Positions 14,536 through 28,483 are shown, counted from the first letter of the stretch. The stretch: DNA of 64,000 bases from Acanthornis magna (GCA_036785705.1 JAWUZG010000159.1:4278001-4342000), one strand, 5' to 3'. Numbers and translations: made by a program. The notes: generated by a model from the sequence alone, not told the origin.

Positions 14536-14577
14536 CCTATAACATTATATACTGATCCTATAACATTATATACTGAT
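14536..14577 (+). repeat. Perfect 21-bp tandem duplication
   Basis: Two adjacent identical 21-base units lie at 14536-14556 and 14557-14577. Each begins CCTATAACATT and ends ATACTGAT. There is no spacer and no mismatch. This is a simple local duplication in AT-rich sequence, probably by replication slippage, and the two-copy state may vary between individuals. Confidence 0.95.
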
Positions 14578-16470
14578 ACTTCTGAATAAGAGGTGTAGAT
14601 TGTGGAAGGTTTTTAGTATTATGATGGTTTAATTTTTTAATTATGATGTAATTTTCCATGTCTAGAAAATTAAAAATGTCACAAACAAATTTCGTTCTCA
14701 GGGTAGCCACAGGCTATAACCCTTTTGTGTAATGTACTATTCATTTCTTCTGCTCTTGGAGTTTTTTCAATCGATTTGGGAGAAAAGCATGACATTGCTG
14801 ATTGTTGCTACCACACCAAATCTTTAAAGGCCTGAGGAAATCAGGTAAATATGTTTAACTTTGATCTGGGCAGTTATAAAACCCAGAAGTTTTGATTCTA
14901 CAGCAAAGTCACTTCCTTAGCTGCAATTGTTCAGTGCCAAACACAAAGAGCTGCAGGAGCAGGAGCCAGAGGAGAATCTCTCAGCTGATGTGTGAGCAGG
15001 ACAGAGAACACCCTGACACCAGAATTAGTCACTGAGGAGGGATGAGCTTCTGTCACCCACTGAACCTCTGCTTTTGCTTTGCCATTTGTGCACGCCAAGG
15101 TTGTCTCCCTCCTGCTTTTAAAGAAAAGACAACAAAGAACTTCAAATGCTTGAATGTCTGTAATTTTCTACATAGAACATACAACATTATAGAAGAAGTA
15201 ATGTGCAATCTGAATAGGTAAAGGAGAAAAAATAAAATAAATTGGTCTAGCAACATTTAAATGATGGCAAATGTAAGTTTAATATAAAACCATATTAGAA
15301 CAATTGAGAATCACAAGAGGCTGATTTATTATTTATATAGCACACTAAAAGTTATCTGTAAAGGAAATTGTGTAATATGCAGTAAATTAGACAAAGCTGC
15401 ACTATAAATTGGGATTAAATCTTAAACTGGTTTTAATATTTAATGTGCTATCATGACTCACATTTTCAATAACGGTTGTTCAAAGTTCAGGAAGAAGTGT
15501 GAAGGCAAGACAGAGGAGGAGCAGTCGCAAACCTTTTCCTCCTGATGATGCAAATTAAATCAGATCATCTCTTAATTGCCAAAACCAGACCAAACAGCAC
15601 AGGTCCCCTGTTGAGGACCTGGCCCAAAACTCACCAGGGACACCGGAAAAGCTCTCATTAAGCTCAGCAGAGATGACAGTGACGGCACAGGGTGCAAGGA
15701 GATGAGTTCTCGTACATATGAGAATGCTTTTCCTAAGTTAAAACCTGTTTATTTGTGGAGTTCCGCCTAAGGTCATGAGGAGCACTGATTTCAAGGGTGT
15801 TGACCTGCACAGCTCAGTCCTGCCTCAGACATTTCGGTTTTGCACTACTGTGAAAAAACAATTGTCTCACCTACAGTCTGTGGCCTTAACACACTGCGCA
15901 AGGAAAATAAATCAGAGTCCTTGACCGACGAGGTTTATATCTGGAGATGTCAAAGCAGAGGCAGACAAGAGCAGGGACAGTTCAAGGAAAGCATGACACA
16001 GCCTTGGTCAGCACTTTAGGCAGTGATCTCAGCACGTTGGCAGCCTGAGTCCCTCTGGAGGGCTTCAAACGGGAAAATGGCTTTGTTTCACTCAGGGTTA
16101 GAGGAGTCTCAAGGGTGACATGGAAAAGGCAGCAAAATTCTACCTGGAGTCTGTGAGGAGCTGTCAGGCTGGGGGAAAAGTCATGCTACAGCTTCTTCAT
16201 CCTAGAAAAAGTGGGATCTGGCTTTGCAGAGGGAAAATGGTGAATATTTTATCCGGGGAGAAGACAAATTAGAGGATCTAAGGCTATATTTCAGCAGCAA
16301 TAACCTGAATGGGAATGAGTGGGGAACATTTCTGGTCAAGACCACAGGAAAGGATTTGCACTGCTAATCAAGACACAAAGTGATCCTTTATCTGCACAAT
16401 ACTTCACTTGTGGATTGCTAAAAGTCATACCATGGGTATGCTTTATGAAATAACTTGCAAAATATAAATA
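14578..16470. other. AT-rich unique sequence, no gene seen
   Basis: No repeat family, RNA gene or convincing exon is visible. Around 15480-16270 the sequence is somewhat GC-richer and purine-rich, without any long open frame. Confidence 0.55.
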
Positions 16471-16494
16471 TATTCGTATCTGTGCATACGAATA
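16471..16494. repeat. Short inverted repeat, 9-bp arms
   Basis: The arms TATTCGTAT (16471-16479) and ATACGAATA (16486-16494) are perfect reverse complements around a six-base loop. The hairpin does not extend outward. It has no terminator-like or microRNA-like dimensions. It may be a chance palindrome or a cruciform-prone site. Confidence 0.8.
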
Positions 16495-16877
16495 AAGACA
16501 TGTCAGGGTAAAAATACTACACATTTCAACTCTTCTCTATGATATTAAAAGTTTGATGTCTAAATGTATGAATATGCTGAATCACAATCTGACCAGTGTG
16601 TCTGACAGTGGAGCAGCTCCACATTAATCCAGTTCTCTGTTGTCCGACAAGCCCTCAGGAGTTTTGTTTGAGTTTATCTTGACTTCAGCAGTTTAATTCC
16701 TCTGCACTGCTCTGCTTGATGCCCATCCCTCCCCTAAAAGCATCACAGCTGTGACTGGAGCAGATTTTAAAAGAAATTGTGTAATTTGCAGTTTAGACTT
16801 TACTAATCTTTTTAAGGCTAATGTGTTCAGCACAAGAAATAATATTTAGTTGTCTGGAATGTTTTGAGCTTCTTAAA

Positions 16878-16915
16878 ATGCCTAATTGTCATTTTGATGA
16901 ATGTAAATTAGGCAT
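16878..16915. repeat. Inverted repeat with TAATT-type cores
   Basis: The arms ATGCCTAATT (16878-16887) and AATTAGGCAT (16906-16915) are perfect 10-base reverse complements separated by 18 bases. Each arm carries a TAATT core, the type bound by many homeodomain proteins, so two oppositely oriented candidate sites are present. The surrounding 16745-17010 contains further TAAT-type motifs. Whether this is an enhancer is inference. The inverted repeat itself is read directly. Confidence 0.75.
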
Positions 16916-19900
16916 AAGGCAGATAAATGTGGTCCAGAGTGAATTGGAATTACAAATGGTAATACTTCCTAGTGCTGCTGCTGTAAGAAATGCGGATTTT
17001 AATTAATATTTTACTTTAAAAGACATTGTTTTGCACAAGGAAAGGTCTCCTTATCTGCATGAACTTCAGACTGCTGAGCAAAGCAGTGTGGCTGGAGCTT
17101 TCCTTGAAGGACAAAGGAGATCCTCCATTAAAAACCCTTTTGGGGACACAGCTTGGTCTGTGGTCACCTGTTCTAGGACACAGTTTCTATATTAAAAGAT
17201 GCTTTGATCACACAAGACAGCAGCATCCTTGAGTCTCTGCACCTCCTGTAGTTTGGGTCTCATTATCTTTAAAACTAGAGTTTGTTTGTGGCTGGTTTTG
17301 ATTCCAGTCAAATGTGAAACAAATCCAAAATTATTGTGTATTAATGGCATACTGACTGTACACTATTAGTGCAATATCTGGGCCTAAATACACAACAAGA
17401 AAACTTACATTACAAAAAAAGACAAATATATAGGAAAAAACCCAACAAGAACCCACAAAAGCCCCCTGGAATTCACGCATTTTGGAAAGCAGTCCAATTT
17501 TCCCCCCACCCCGATGTCAGTAAGAGTTTTAGACATTACGCAAAATACATTTTTTTTTTCATTTATAACAGCCCATTCTCTCTACAGTTCCACAACAGTA
17601 GAGCATCTAGATTGTACTTGTGTATCTCCCCTCTCAGCTTTAATTGATTTCCATCCTTGTTACAAATATCTGAAAGGCAGCAGCAGTGGTTGGGACTTGG
17701 CCTGACTGGGCTGCTTTTTATTGTCTAGCAACACTGGTAAGAGATGTGAGGATGGGTTTAATTCCCCACACTCTGCAGTCACTTCATCTGCTCTTCAAAG
17801 AAAAGTGACAAATTCTTGGTTCTCAAGGGAAAGGTGCATTAGGAAGGAAAGATTTCAATGAAAAGCACACCGTTCTCTTTCTACACTATTAGAGACCATG
17901 TTTATCAGGAATTTATCAATATATTTTCCCAAAGAATATTATAAGGAAAGGTTTTTTGATTTCTGGAAAGCACAGGCTGCACTGCAGACTATGAAAGAGA
18001 CTGCTGTACTTCTTTTTGCTAAAGACATCTGATGTTCAGAAGGTAAAGGATAATAAATTAGAATTCCAGACATTTTCTGCACCTGCTGCCTCTGGCCTCA
18101 GTCCCAGGATAACAACAACTGAAATCATCCCTAACAGCACGAGCTTGACAGCAACGGGGACGAGACCCACTTGTCACTTACACAACATCTCCCTCCGTAA
18201 TTGGGATTTTAAAGGATATTCCTATCCAGCGTGGCACCAGGTGCTCAGGGCCACAGGACCAGGCCTGACAGAGCCCCACTGAGTTCAACATTTGGCAGGA
18301 AAAATCACCCAGGGTGGAAAGTGGGATGCAGCTCCAGCTCTGCCGGGTTATGTTTGGAGCACAAATTTAACTGTGCAGCCTCTCCTGTGCGAGAGGAAAC
18401 TCTGGGAGTGCTTCTGTGTGTGCTTGCTCCCCACAGCAGCCTCTGAAAATCCCTCTCACCACAGATCAGAGATGATAGGATAGACAAATAGTCCACTTAG
18501 ATATTTTCAGGTGTGTCTTTCCATATGTTATTACCACTTTCTTGGAAAAATGTAGTTCAGATAAATGTAAGCCGGTCTCCTTATGGAAGAACACACTCTG
18601 AAATATATTTCTGATGCTGCTTATAAGCTAATGATAATTTATTTTAAAAAATTCTCAGCAAGAACATATCCAATCTTTATCATGATATGAAAAAAACCAT
18701 TATGATATCCAGCTTGGTATTATTTTTATGAGTTCCATTCTTTCTTAAGAGAAACTTGAATAAAACCCAGTCTGGCCAAACCTCTCTATTTTTTTTCTTT
18801 TATTGCAACCATTAAATCAGCTTTCATTTCATTACTCTAATTGTGCCTGGGAGCAGCAACTGCCACCTTAAGGCACATAACCTAATTTAAAATGCTCACA
18901 GCTCATTCCACCTTAAAATATATTGCAGTACTTAGGTTCAGCACAGCAGGTCAAGCTATACAACAGCACTCTTGTGATCAGAGGACTTTTTGGCAGTTAA
19001 ATCAGGAGAAAGACTGAGGCAATGTAAAAAAAAGTAACATTTCTCTTGCTTAAAAGATACACAGTAGTTGACATAACCATTTTTTATTTGTACCTTAAGT
19101 GTCCCCAGAGGATTCTTATTTAGGTAGAGATTTCTCACATAAGGAGCATTTCTTGGCACAGCACACAAACATCTAATTCACTTGGATGATTTTTAGTTTG
19201 GGGATTATACATGTAAAGAGCCACCTTGCTGGGCTGGGAGGGGAAAATCCATAATGATGATGTATTTGTCTGTTTGTGCTGCTTGTGTGGGCCTTTCTGC
19301 CATTGTTTGTGACTGCTCTTAGTCTTTATCTATTCCAGGTCTCCCTGTAAACTGTGTATTCTCTCTATTTTATTGATGGGGACGTGAGGCACACAACAAT
19401 TAAACAACTCCCTAACATTCCTTGGGGGGCAAAGCCAGAGCTGGCATTTAATTTAGCTCTCCTGCCAGGTGAGTGCTCCACAGAAAAGGTGCTGTTGTAG
19501 CTCCTTCTTTCCTCTCTCTGAGGAGCTCAGAGCAGGCTCACATTCCCCTCAGCATTATTTCTAAAAGGCTTTTCCCTGGCTGAGGGATTCCAGCTCCTGT
19601 AAACAAGGCCATGAGTTAAATACGCTGCTTCAGGAGACATGGAGATCTTCATTAGGAAGAAGCTAAGTTGTTGCAAAGTGCAATTAGCAGACAAACCAAC
19701 ATTTCCAGTCCTGAACTACAAAAAGTCCAGAGGTACATCCCACCCACCCGAAATCCCTGCCCCAGTGCCCTGTAACCCATGCCTGCTCCCCACGGCACCA
19801 AAAGAAGCCAAAAAGGAGACAAAACCACGGGGGGAATCAGGATTTGTGTGGTGTGCATGGTCCAAGGGAATTCAGTACAAACAGCTAATAAATATCTGCA

Positions 19901-22900
19901 GCCTGACTGTTTCCCCTGGAGGAGAAGGGATATTTTCCTTTGTCTTGCAGTGAGCCAGACAAGGATGGGAAATAACTCACCACTGTCCTTGGAAGGCAGC
20001 AGCCGAGGAGCTGCTCCCTTAATGAACTAAACAATCTCTAATTGCACCTCGACACAGAGGCACTGATAAAGGACCAAGCTGTTTATGTCCTGGACTGGAC
20101 ATAAACAATTAATGGATTCCTTCCACTTATGAAGCTGTTTGGATATGAGAGAGCAAGAGATGCATCAGTGGATCTTGACCAAAAATCCATGATAATCCTA
20201 CTTTAACACATCTCTATGAGAACTTGCATAAACACATATTTACATATTTCTAGATACACACATGCCCCACCCATCTATGAAACAGATTCTCAGGACAAGT
20301 GCTTGTCTGTTCAAATATGTGTTCAAAAAAGGCAAAATACAAATTTTAAAACTTCTTCAAAACTTCTTTTTGCAGATATTTTTAAACAACTTTCCCCCTT
20401 CAAACAAATCAGCATATTTTAAAAATTCTTCAGCTGAAGTGTCATTGATGAAATACTCCAGGCTGGGGAACTTCACTATGTGATAAGAATGACTTAGCTG
20501 TGAGTTTAGGCATCCCAAAATGACAGTTTTCAGAAAACCCTGATTCTGTTTTCATAATGTAAATTAGATGATTGAGTGGCATATGGTTATCCTGTTGTTA
20601 TGACATAGCCGTGTGTATTTTCTCCGCATCAATAAAATTAGAACTTGAAAAAAGCACTCATTGAAATTGGAACACGAACAAAGCACTAATTTAAACACAT
20701 CATACATAGAATGTGCAGGGATATAGATATAAATACATATGCATGGGCTTGATCCATATTACAGCTGACCCCAACCTGCTCCAGAGGTGAGGAGAAGTCA
20801 CTGGAGAGCCTCAGTTATCCCATCAGCCAAACTGCAGCTCCAGGAGCAGCTCATGGGCTTCAGCTTCTGCTCAGTGCAGGAAGGTGAGCAATTCCACAGT
20901 GTGGCATCATTTTATTTGAATTCCTGATTGTTGCGAGCCTGATTCTCAATTGTCTTTTGTCGTGCAATTGTTTTTCATAATAGAGCCAAATTTAGTGAAA
21001 ATTCTTTCAGGGCTTTCCCTCAAATTCCCTCAAATATTTGTGATCCCACCTACACGTACTCTGGTGAAAATGTAATTCTTTTTACAAAGTGCAACAGCCC
21101 AGGTAATGAGGACATGAACCAGTTGCCTTTGTAAGTGTTTCAGGGGTAGAGGTCCAAAACCTGCTACAATTCTTCCATGTCCACACAATTGCTGTAATTT
21201 TTCTGTCCAGGTATGGCACATGGGCATCTCCTCCCTTCTTTTTGGCTTTGTAGTCAATAAATACAATTTTAACTGAGAATTGCAGTACTAAAACCAGTGG
21301 ATCATTAATTTGGAGTACCTTCCCTAGATACTGTATCCGAGCAGCTCTGGAGCAGAACACAAACATCTCTCCTATGAGGATTAATTTTTTTACCACAGAG
21401 ATTACACACAGTAAAATGTGTCATGTAAAACGTTTGTGATGCCCTGGTGGGATCAGGAGAAAATGATCTCATTGGAGACAATGCTTGTTTTGAGAGTTGT
21501 TGGAACCGAAGGGAAAAGAAGTTACCTGAGTTGCAGATGAGCCTGCGAGCACAAAGGCTTTCAGGCCACACTCAGGCAGCCCTGGCAATCACTCCGGAGC
21601 TGCCTGATGGCTCCTGTGATGCAGAACTTTTTTGTGCACATTGGCAGCTTCCCTCTAAACTCAACTTTGTAACCCAAGTCTCCAGCATGCTTAGAATTGC
21701 AGATGTGTGTTCTGAGAATTTGCAGTGTTTGCCAGAAAGACTCTATATGATATTAGCGCAGTTGGTTCTGAATTTTAAACCCAAATCTGATGTTCTATGA
21801 CTCACAGCCTCAGGAAAGAATTAGATGAATATCTCATAAGGGGAGAGACACTGCCTGAATATCTTTATAGAGGAGATATGCTGAATAATAACCATTATCT
21901 CCATATGACAAGCTACCATTCTATTTAGGATGTGGTGTGCTGCTATACAAGCAGAGAATGCCACACAGATAGTCATATCTGAATTATCTTTAATATACCT
22001 AGAGTGCCAGAAATCAATGAAACTGCAGCAGCACGCACCTCACCCACGGCTTTTTCTTTCAGTTCGTGTCCAGGATGCCTCACTGACACCCCTGGACTGT
22101 CCACTCTGAAACCCAGGCTGTCCCAGCACTTCCAGAGCTGCAGATAAAAGCCATCCCAGGTATCCTGGCTGTGCTTTAATCACACCTCTCGTCACAGCAC
22201 TGCATAATATCCAGTCTGGAGCCATATAATGAACCAGCATTTGAAATACAGAGGGTATTTACCAGAGCCCCAAGGTAGCTGGCCTTTAATTTAGATAACC
22301 AGAACTTCATTTCCATGTACATCTTTCTTGTAACAAAGTCCCTCACGGCATCTAAAAACTATAGGTACAATGTGAATCTGCTCCCAGGTAGATCTGAGAG
22401 GAATTTCTGTAAATAAAAATATTTAGTAAAGCTAGTTCTGCAAAGCTTGAGTCATTTCACAGACTCTGGTGGTTATTAAACCTAGAGTGACCTTATTTTA
22501 GGGTTTCCAGATGCCATCATGTGCTAGGATTTCTAGGATTTTCACTGGGTTTTCCTCTCTCAGGGCTCAGTAGTTGGCTTCGAGAACTTTCAGCAAACAG
22601 TGTCCAAAGAATTACAACACAGAAGTGAACAACAGCTTGTGGCATTGCAAGACTCGTGGTCCCACATAAGTCAATCTGCTCCAAGCATCCCCATTTATAA
22701 TTCTTTTTGAAAGGCCCAATAAATGCTCCTATAAACTCATTATAAATCACAAATCCTTTAATGACTTACAAGGGGACGCTGCTTTGCATGGGGAGGAGGG
22801 GCACTTTCATTTGGCTGACTTTACTGCCTAGCTAGGCTCACATCTGGAGCAGCAGGATTTATGGCACCTTCGAGCTGTAATTCTGTGAGAGGAACAGCAA

Positions 22901-25900
22901 GAGCTCTTTCATTGTGCATCTCTAGGAGATGCTCAAGAGTAGCTGGGTTGCTCCTCTGACTTAGCAACTATTTTTCACTTCTTTTTACAGAGAAAACCTC
23001 ATGACATTATCCTCAAATGTCCTGAAGTTCAGCAGTAGGATGCAATGGTGAATATCCATATTCAAATAAGACATTATTTGCTGTGTTTAATACAATAACA
23101 CCCAAAATTCCTAACAGAAATGGAATACCCATGGCACCCTGGTGCCAGGGAAATACACAGTGTAAGGTCCCTTGTTCTGGAGAGGTTTTGTGCTCAATAA
23201 CCCAAAAGGCCAGAGACTGGAAGAGAAAACAAGGTTCATTTGTCTTTGGTGGGTTTTAGGGATGGTGTGCTGTTCCAGCATTACTCACCACCTCTGACTT
23301 CCTCCCCCTTTACACTCCTCTATCGCATTTTCCTGTTGGATTCATGGTGAGTCTCTGGCTTGGTATTTGTGAACAGGGGAAGGACAATACTGGAATTTTC
23401 CTCCCTCGCCCTCCAATTTCTGTTCACAATTATTGTGAGATGAGAGGGAGCTGCAATAGAAATGGATGTGTTTTAACAAATACCTGGCATTTCTGGCTCT
23501 GTATTTTCCCATCCCTGGTGCCATTTCTAGTCCATACCCAGGATGAGTTTGTGTGTTAATGCTTGCAGATTTGGCTTGTGAAAAGTGCCTCCATAAATAG
23601 AATTATCCTTCAAACATCAGTCCCTCTCCTTCCCTGCTGAGCAGCATCTTTCATTTTTCACAAGGTGCAAAAAGAGCCTACTGATGATAATGTCCTTTTG
23701 CTCCTCCAGAAAAGGCAACTCTTAAACCCCTCCAGCAAAACATGTCCCTATTTAACAAGGAACTGAATAAATGCAAATTCCATGGAGCTTTGCTTAATGG
23801 GGCAAGTAAGTACTTCAGTTCACCAAAGTTGAAGAAATCATAGATTCTAACTTAGAAATGTTCCTTTCCCCTGAAGTTCAGCTCTACACAGAATCAAGGA
23901 AATAAAATCAGCTGAAAAAGATATACACAGATTATAAAAACCCCAAACCTATCCAAATTTCAGGGGTTTTTATCCCTTATGTCCTTATGTTCTTTTAAAA
24001 AAATATGTACATAAAGTGAGCAATGTCCAAATGTATCTTGTTATTTTTATGGCCAATTTTTTTTTATGCTGAAATTTTCAGCCATTCTTCAACTCTTGCA
24101 AAGGTGCAGAATGGAAAACAGAAAACCGAAGAGCTGGAAGGAATAAAGCAGCAGAGAAGAAATCCCAGTACCTGAACAGCAGGAGACAAAACATAAAGGT
24201 CTGAATATTCTGAGATACGCACATTGATAAAGTGATTTTTAACTAAGTGGCAAGAAAGACATGACTTTTCATCAGAAAATAGGCTGGTGAGGAAAGGCTG
24301 AACACAGCAGTGCTGGTAAGTCACACCTCGCAGGCTTTGCCGGCGCCAGATAAACTACGCAAAGCCTTTATGACTCAAATATTAAACTTCCAGAAAAGCT
24401 TTTGTTTTCTCCCATGGTGCTCACCTAAACAGAATGATTGGCAAACATCTGCAAAGGCTCTGCTCGTTCCCTTTGCAGCCCTCCTGAATCTCCAGTGCCA
24501 GAATGGAGCCACAGAAACAGCGACAGCTTGAATTGGACAGCTCAGCATCGGCACTGCTGCCTTACAGCTTCAGAAATATTGTCTCCTGGGTTATTCAAGC
24601 TCCTTCAGAAACATCTGTGGTCTTTTTCTTCTCCTGAGAATATAAGATTTAGGGAGAAAGACTATTTTTTTTTTTAATTACTGTTCTTCAGTACAAAGCA
24701 CCTGAAACATGAAAACAGCAGCAGCACCACCTCCAAACCCTCTCGTTTCTTACTGCGCTGTCAGATTGGAGAATTCTAATGAGTTTCTCTCCTGCATGCA
24801 GAGGACAACCCCAAAAACACAAACAGCACCCGTGGTTGAATACTGGCACCAAACAGCAACATTCAAATCCACTTTCTACCGACATTGTTCCTTGTTTGGG
24901 ATCTCAGATATTATTTTGAGGTTTCAGGGCCCAGAGAATATATAATGTGTAATAGAGAGCTCTCCAGAGAAGTGTGGCGTCTGGAGCAAGGGGAAAACAT
25001 GAACCTAAACATTTCTAAGGGACAACACTAATGGTGATGAAGTGGTAACAAGATTCAGTTGGATAGAACTAATTACTCATGGTAGGGGAGGAGAGCAAGG
25101 GCTTGCTTTGGCAACAAGTGAACTTACTGAAAGCAAGAACAAGTTATAAGCCTAAATATGGACTTGATTAAAAGAAAGATTTTCAAAATCCCTGTATGGA
25201 AGTAATTAGACAGAAAATTAGAATGGGAAAAAGGCACCAAGTCACTTGGAGACACACTGCAAAAAGAAATAGATTTTCCTTATCCATGACATATACAGTG
25301 GACTAAAGCTCCTATTTTCTGATCAACCTTGTTTTATCACAAACTTATTTATTTTCTAGTCATGAATGAGTGGATTCAATTAAAATACAAGCTCGCCTGT
25401 CAATTAAATTGAAATAGAAACTCTCTTGACATTCAGAAGAAAGCGTTAAAAATCACCAAATACTACCAGAGGTTGCCATACATAAAACTCTTCGCACACA
25501 GGAACAGAATGTATTCTGGTGCTGGGTTACTATAAAATGTGAGCTTCTATTGCCTTTTAGGTGTTAAGTTAAAGAAAGAAAAAAATATAATCCTTTCAGA
25601 AGTCTAAGGACTTAATTATTTTTAATTCCAACAACAAATATTGCAATGGCAGTACTGTGTAGATATGCAAGGGTATGATGAATTATTGACTTGATAGAGT
25701 CACTTTTAATCTACACTTAAAAGCTGCCAATTCTTTATTAAATTTACTTACTTACCCTGCCATTTCATCCAATGTACTGTAGCTTTGCTGACACCTCATC
25801 TTAGTTTAGCTTGTTTAAATGGAACTTTGCTACATTTAAATACACGTGTTCTTAGTTTCTTTAGCTTATTCCACATCAGTAAAATTAAAGTAAGACACTG

Positions 25901-26549
25901 TTGATACCTGTACTCTGAATACAAGATTTCCTTATGAGTCTGGTCTTGAAGTTGTACTAAAACAACTTTTGAATTTCCCCTGGAGGAAACAAATATTAAA
26001 ATTTCATCTTTCATAACTCCAACGATCCACAGAAAGCACACTGCCGAGAGCGGAGATTCCCAAGGGGAGGCTCGGGAAGACCCAGGTCCCATCAGTCAAG
26101 ACCTGCCCTTCGGTCACCTGCTGTGTCCCTCAGCTGGGAGGGACCCATGGCCAGGCTGCGCTGATGCTTTTTGTGGCAGGAGCTCTTGATCCTGCTCTGC
26201 AGAAGGAAAGCTCTTGGCTCAGTCTGCCTGTGACGCTGAGAGAATTCCCTTTCACACGAGCAGGGATGTGCCAGGGGAAGTTGGCCTCTCATGGGAAGCC
26301 TTACCCTCAAACAGCACGAGGTTGTTGGAACTTTCCTCGGAGTTCTCAAGTCAGGAAGAGGAGCTGCAATTCCCCTGTTAATGGCCAGTGCTAACAGACA
26401 CACAACGTGCTGGAAAAGGGAGTGATGTTAAACTGCTCTGAGTCTGTTATCACCGGGCTCTGGCTTTGGGGTTGTGCCTTTTTTAAAAGCAGAGCACCAC
26501 AAAGGTCACCTGGCGACACTTCCCTCTTTATCATTGCTTTTGCATTTAG
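16916..26549. other. Unique AT-rich sequence, no gene seen
   Basis: Nearly 10 kb holds no recognisable gene or interspersed repeat. Short unrecognised open frames occur on both strands, the longest about 117 codons. There is a run of 11 T at 24665-24675. The stretch is consistent with an intergenic or intronic setting. Confidence 0.55.
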
Positions 26550-26943
26550 CAGGATTGCTCTTTATTCCTTCCATTCTCCTACTGATCCGGGGGGAGAGGA
26601 GGCACAGAGGGAAAATGACAAATAGGCTGCATTTGTCCCTTCCCTTCTGTCATTTGTTTCACGGGTAAGTGAGTAGAAATGAAGACAGCATGTTCCACGC
26701 CGAGTGCTGAGAGCACGGAATATGGCCTCCAGCTAAAGCACAAATAATTTCTATGCATGATGAATCCTTTCAATAACAAGAGCCCTGCTAATGTGGGATC
26801 AAATCACAGTCATTAGCTCTTGGCTCTGTTCTTAAAATGATATAGAAATCCAAACAGCATCCAGCCATGCCCCTGTACCACACACACTAGCCAGGATGTC
26901 AGCTGGCAATTTACTTTTCTCATCAATGTGCTGGTATAATTAG

Positions 26944-26957
26944 AAAAAAAAAAAAAA
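26944..26957 (+). repeat. Poly-A run (14 A)
   Basis: An uninterrupted run of 14 A. There is no recognisable retrotransposed body immediately upstream, so it is listed as simple sequence and not as a retroposon tail. Confidence 0.9.
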
Positions 26958-28402
26958 GCCGTCTGATAGGATAAACTCCTCTAAAAGCAATAACCTACTT
27001 AAGGAAATGATGGTTCAGTCTGAAATAAGGGGCTGTGGTGTGAAGCTATTGATGGATGGATTGATTCTGGGCCTATTTCAGGACCTTTTCCGGTCCTATT
27101 TCTGCCATTTTCTATGGCAGGTAACAAACTATCGAAACAAAGCCACATATTCTAGTTCTTCTGATTTTCAGTCCCCAGTGCCTTTTGAAACCACGGCACT
27201 CACAGAAGGAGTCACATTTACTGCAGCAAAAATGCTTTCAAACTGAGTTCAAGCTCTTTGACCGAGATCCAGAAGCTTCATAGAGTCATTTAGAAGGACT
27301 TCTTGTTGCCTCAAGCCATCTTTTTCTTTTAATTCTCTTGTATTATTATTTTTACATTGTCAGTAGTTATATTCCTATTCTAATTTATAATACAATTACT
27401 CAGTATTTGATAGATTGAAAAATTTTAATATCCTGCAATGTGTAAATTATATATTCTCTTAAAATCCCCCCAAAATTACTTTGCCTAAGTTAAGCATACA
27501 TAGTATTTTATTTTTAAACAGCACTTTCTTGCAAGATTTTTTTTATTTGCACTTGGTTTCAGTAACTGTGCATCCATAAAGATATTTTAGATTTTATTCT
27601 TAATGGATTTTTCCATGAAAAGAAAGCTAGTAATTAGTAAAGAGTTCTACTTAGATGGATGCTTCTGTATTCCCTGTGTTACTGTTCTTTAGGGAACAGT
27701 GTATGGCAAAATAGATACTACTATTTTATAAATGAGGTTCCCAGAAAATTAAACTTCAGCCCGTGTTTCACATTCCCTCCGTCCAGATAAGGGATGTCCC
27801 CTGCCCCCTGTATATATTTTTGGCAGTTAATCCACCCGAATAATTACAGCTTTCATAAATCCTCACGGCGCTATTGGCTTTGCCAGTTTGATACAGCACT
27901 GAGATCATGGGTCTGTTCAGAGTTTGTCGAGTTGAAATGGACTCCATTTGTTACCCAATTAGGCTGGAGGAAAGTGCTGGATAATGAATTCCCTGGAAGC
28001 TCCGGCAGGACAGGGAGCACGAGGCCAGGCTGCCCACCCTGAGCGGAGGGAGCTCCCCAGAGCAGCTCTGGGCCTTGGCTGACGTCTGCTCAAATCAAAG
28101 GCAACCTGATAATAAAAACTGGCCTAGCCTGTGACAAAAAACCTGCTGACCGAGTAATTCCAAAAATCCTTGAGGCTTAGCTCAGTCCAGAAGCATCATT
28201 AACATGAAAAACCAGATTCCTGAAGGAGGCTCTACTACTGATGCCCTCTGTTAATTCAACCCAGAACACGCTGCTGCTGCTGCTGCTTAGATCTAGAAAA
28301 CATCATCAGATGCTTGGATTTGACTGTCCCAGACTAGCACAGGTGTCACCTTCGCAGGCCAAAATCTAACAGCAGCAGAGATAAAACGTTGGTGCAATGG
28401 TC
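26958..28402. other. Unique sequence 5' of the LTR insertion
   Basis: I recognise no gene or repeat family. A perfect GCT trinucleotide run of six units lies at 28270-28287. The last bases before the LTR are ordinary unique sequence, with no primer-binding site or retroviral body. This supports the neighbouring LTR being solitary. Confidence 0.6.
28270..28287 (+). repeat. (GCT)6 microsatellite
   Basis: Six perfect GCT units, about 120 bases before the LTR. This is short enough to be stable in most individuals. Confidence 0.9.
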
Positions 28403-28408
28403 TGCTGA
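28403..28408. repeat. Left target-site duplication of the LTR
   Basis: TGCTGA lies immediately before the TG end of the LTR and is repeated exactly after its CA end at 28915-28920. A 6-bp duplication is typical of alpha- and betaretrovirus-like (class II) integrases. Gammaretroviruses usually give 4 bp and ERVL-type elements 5 bp. Confidence 0.9.
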
Positions 28409-28483
28409 TGTTGCAGACCGAAGCAAAAGAAGATGACGACGCGGCAAAGGGTGGTGGGAGGAATGCTCCTGCCCAAGCTCTCC

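Noticed and set aside
21082..21396. 104-codon reverse frame with a fairly protein-like composition
   Set aside because: I recognised no family, saw no strong splice pair, and overlapping reverse frames are also open. It is not supportable as a gene.
27279..27330. Possible minus-strand CR1 tail (TCATAGAGTCATTTAGAAGG)
   Set aside because: Only about 20 bases resemble the CR1 tail and the following sequence does not continue the match.
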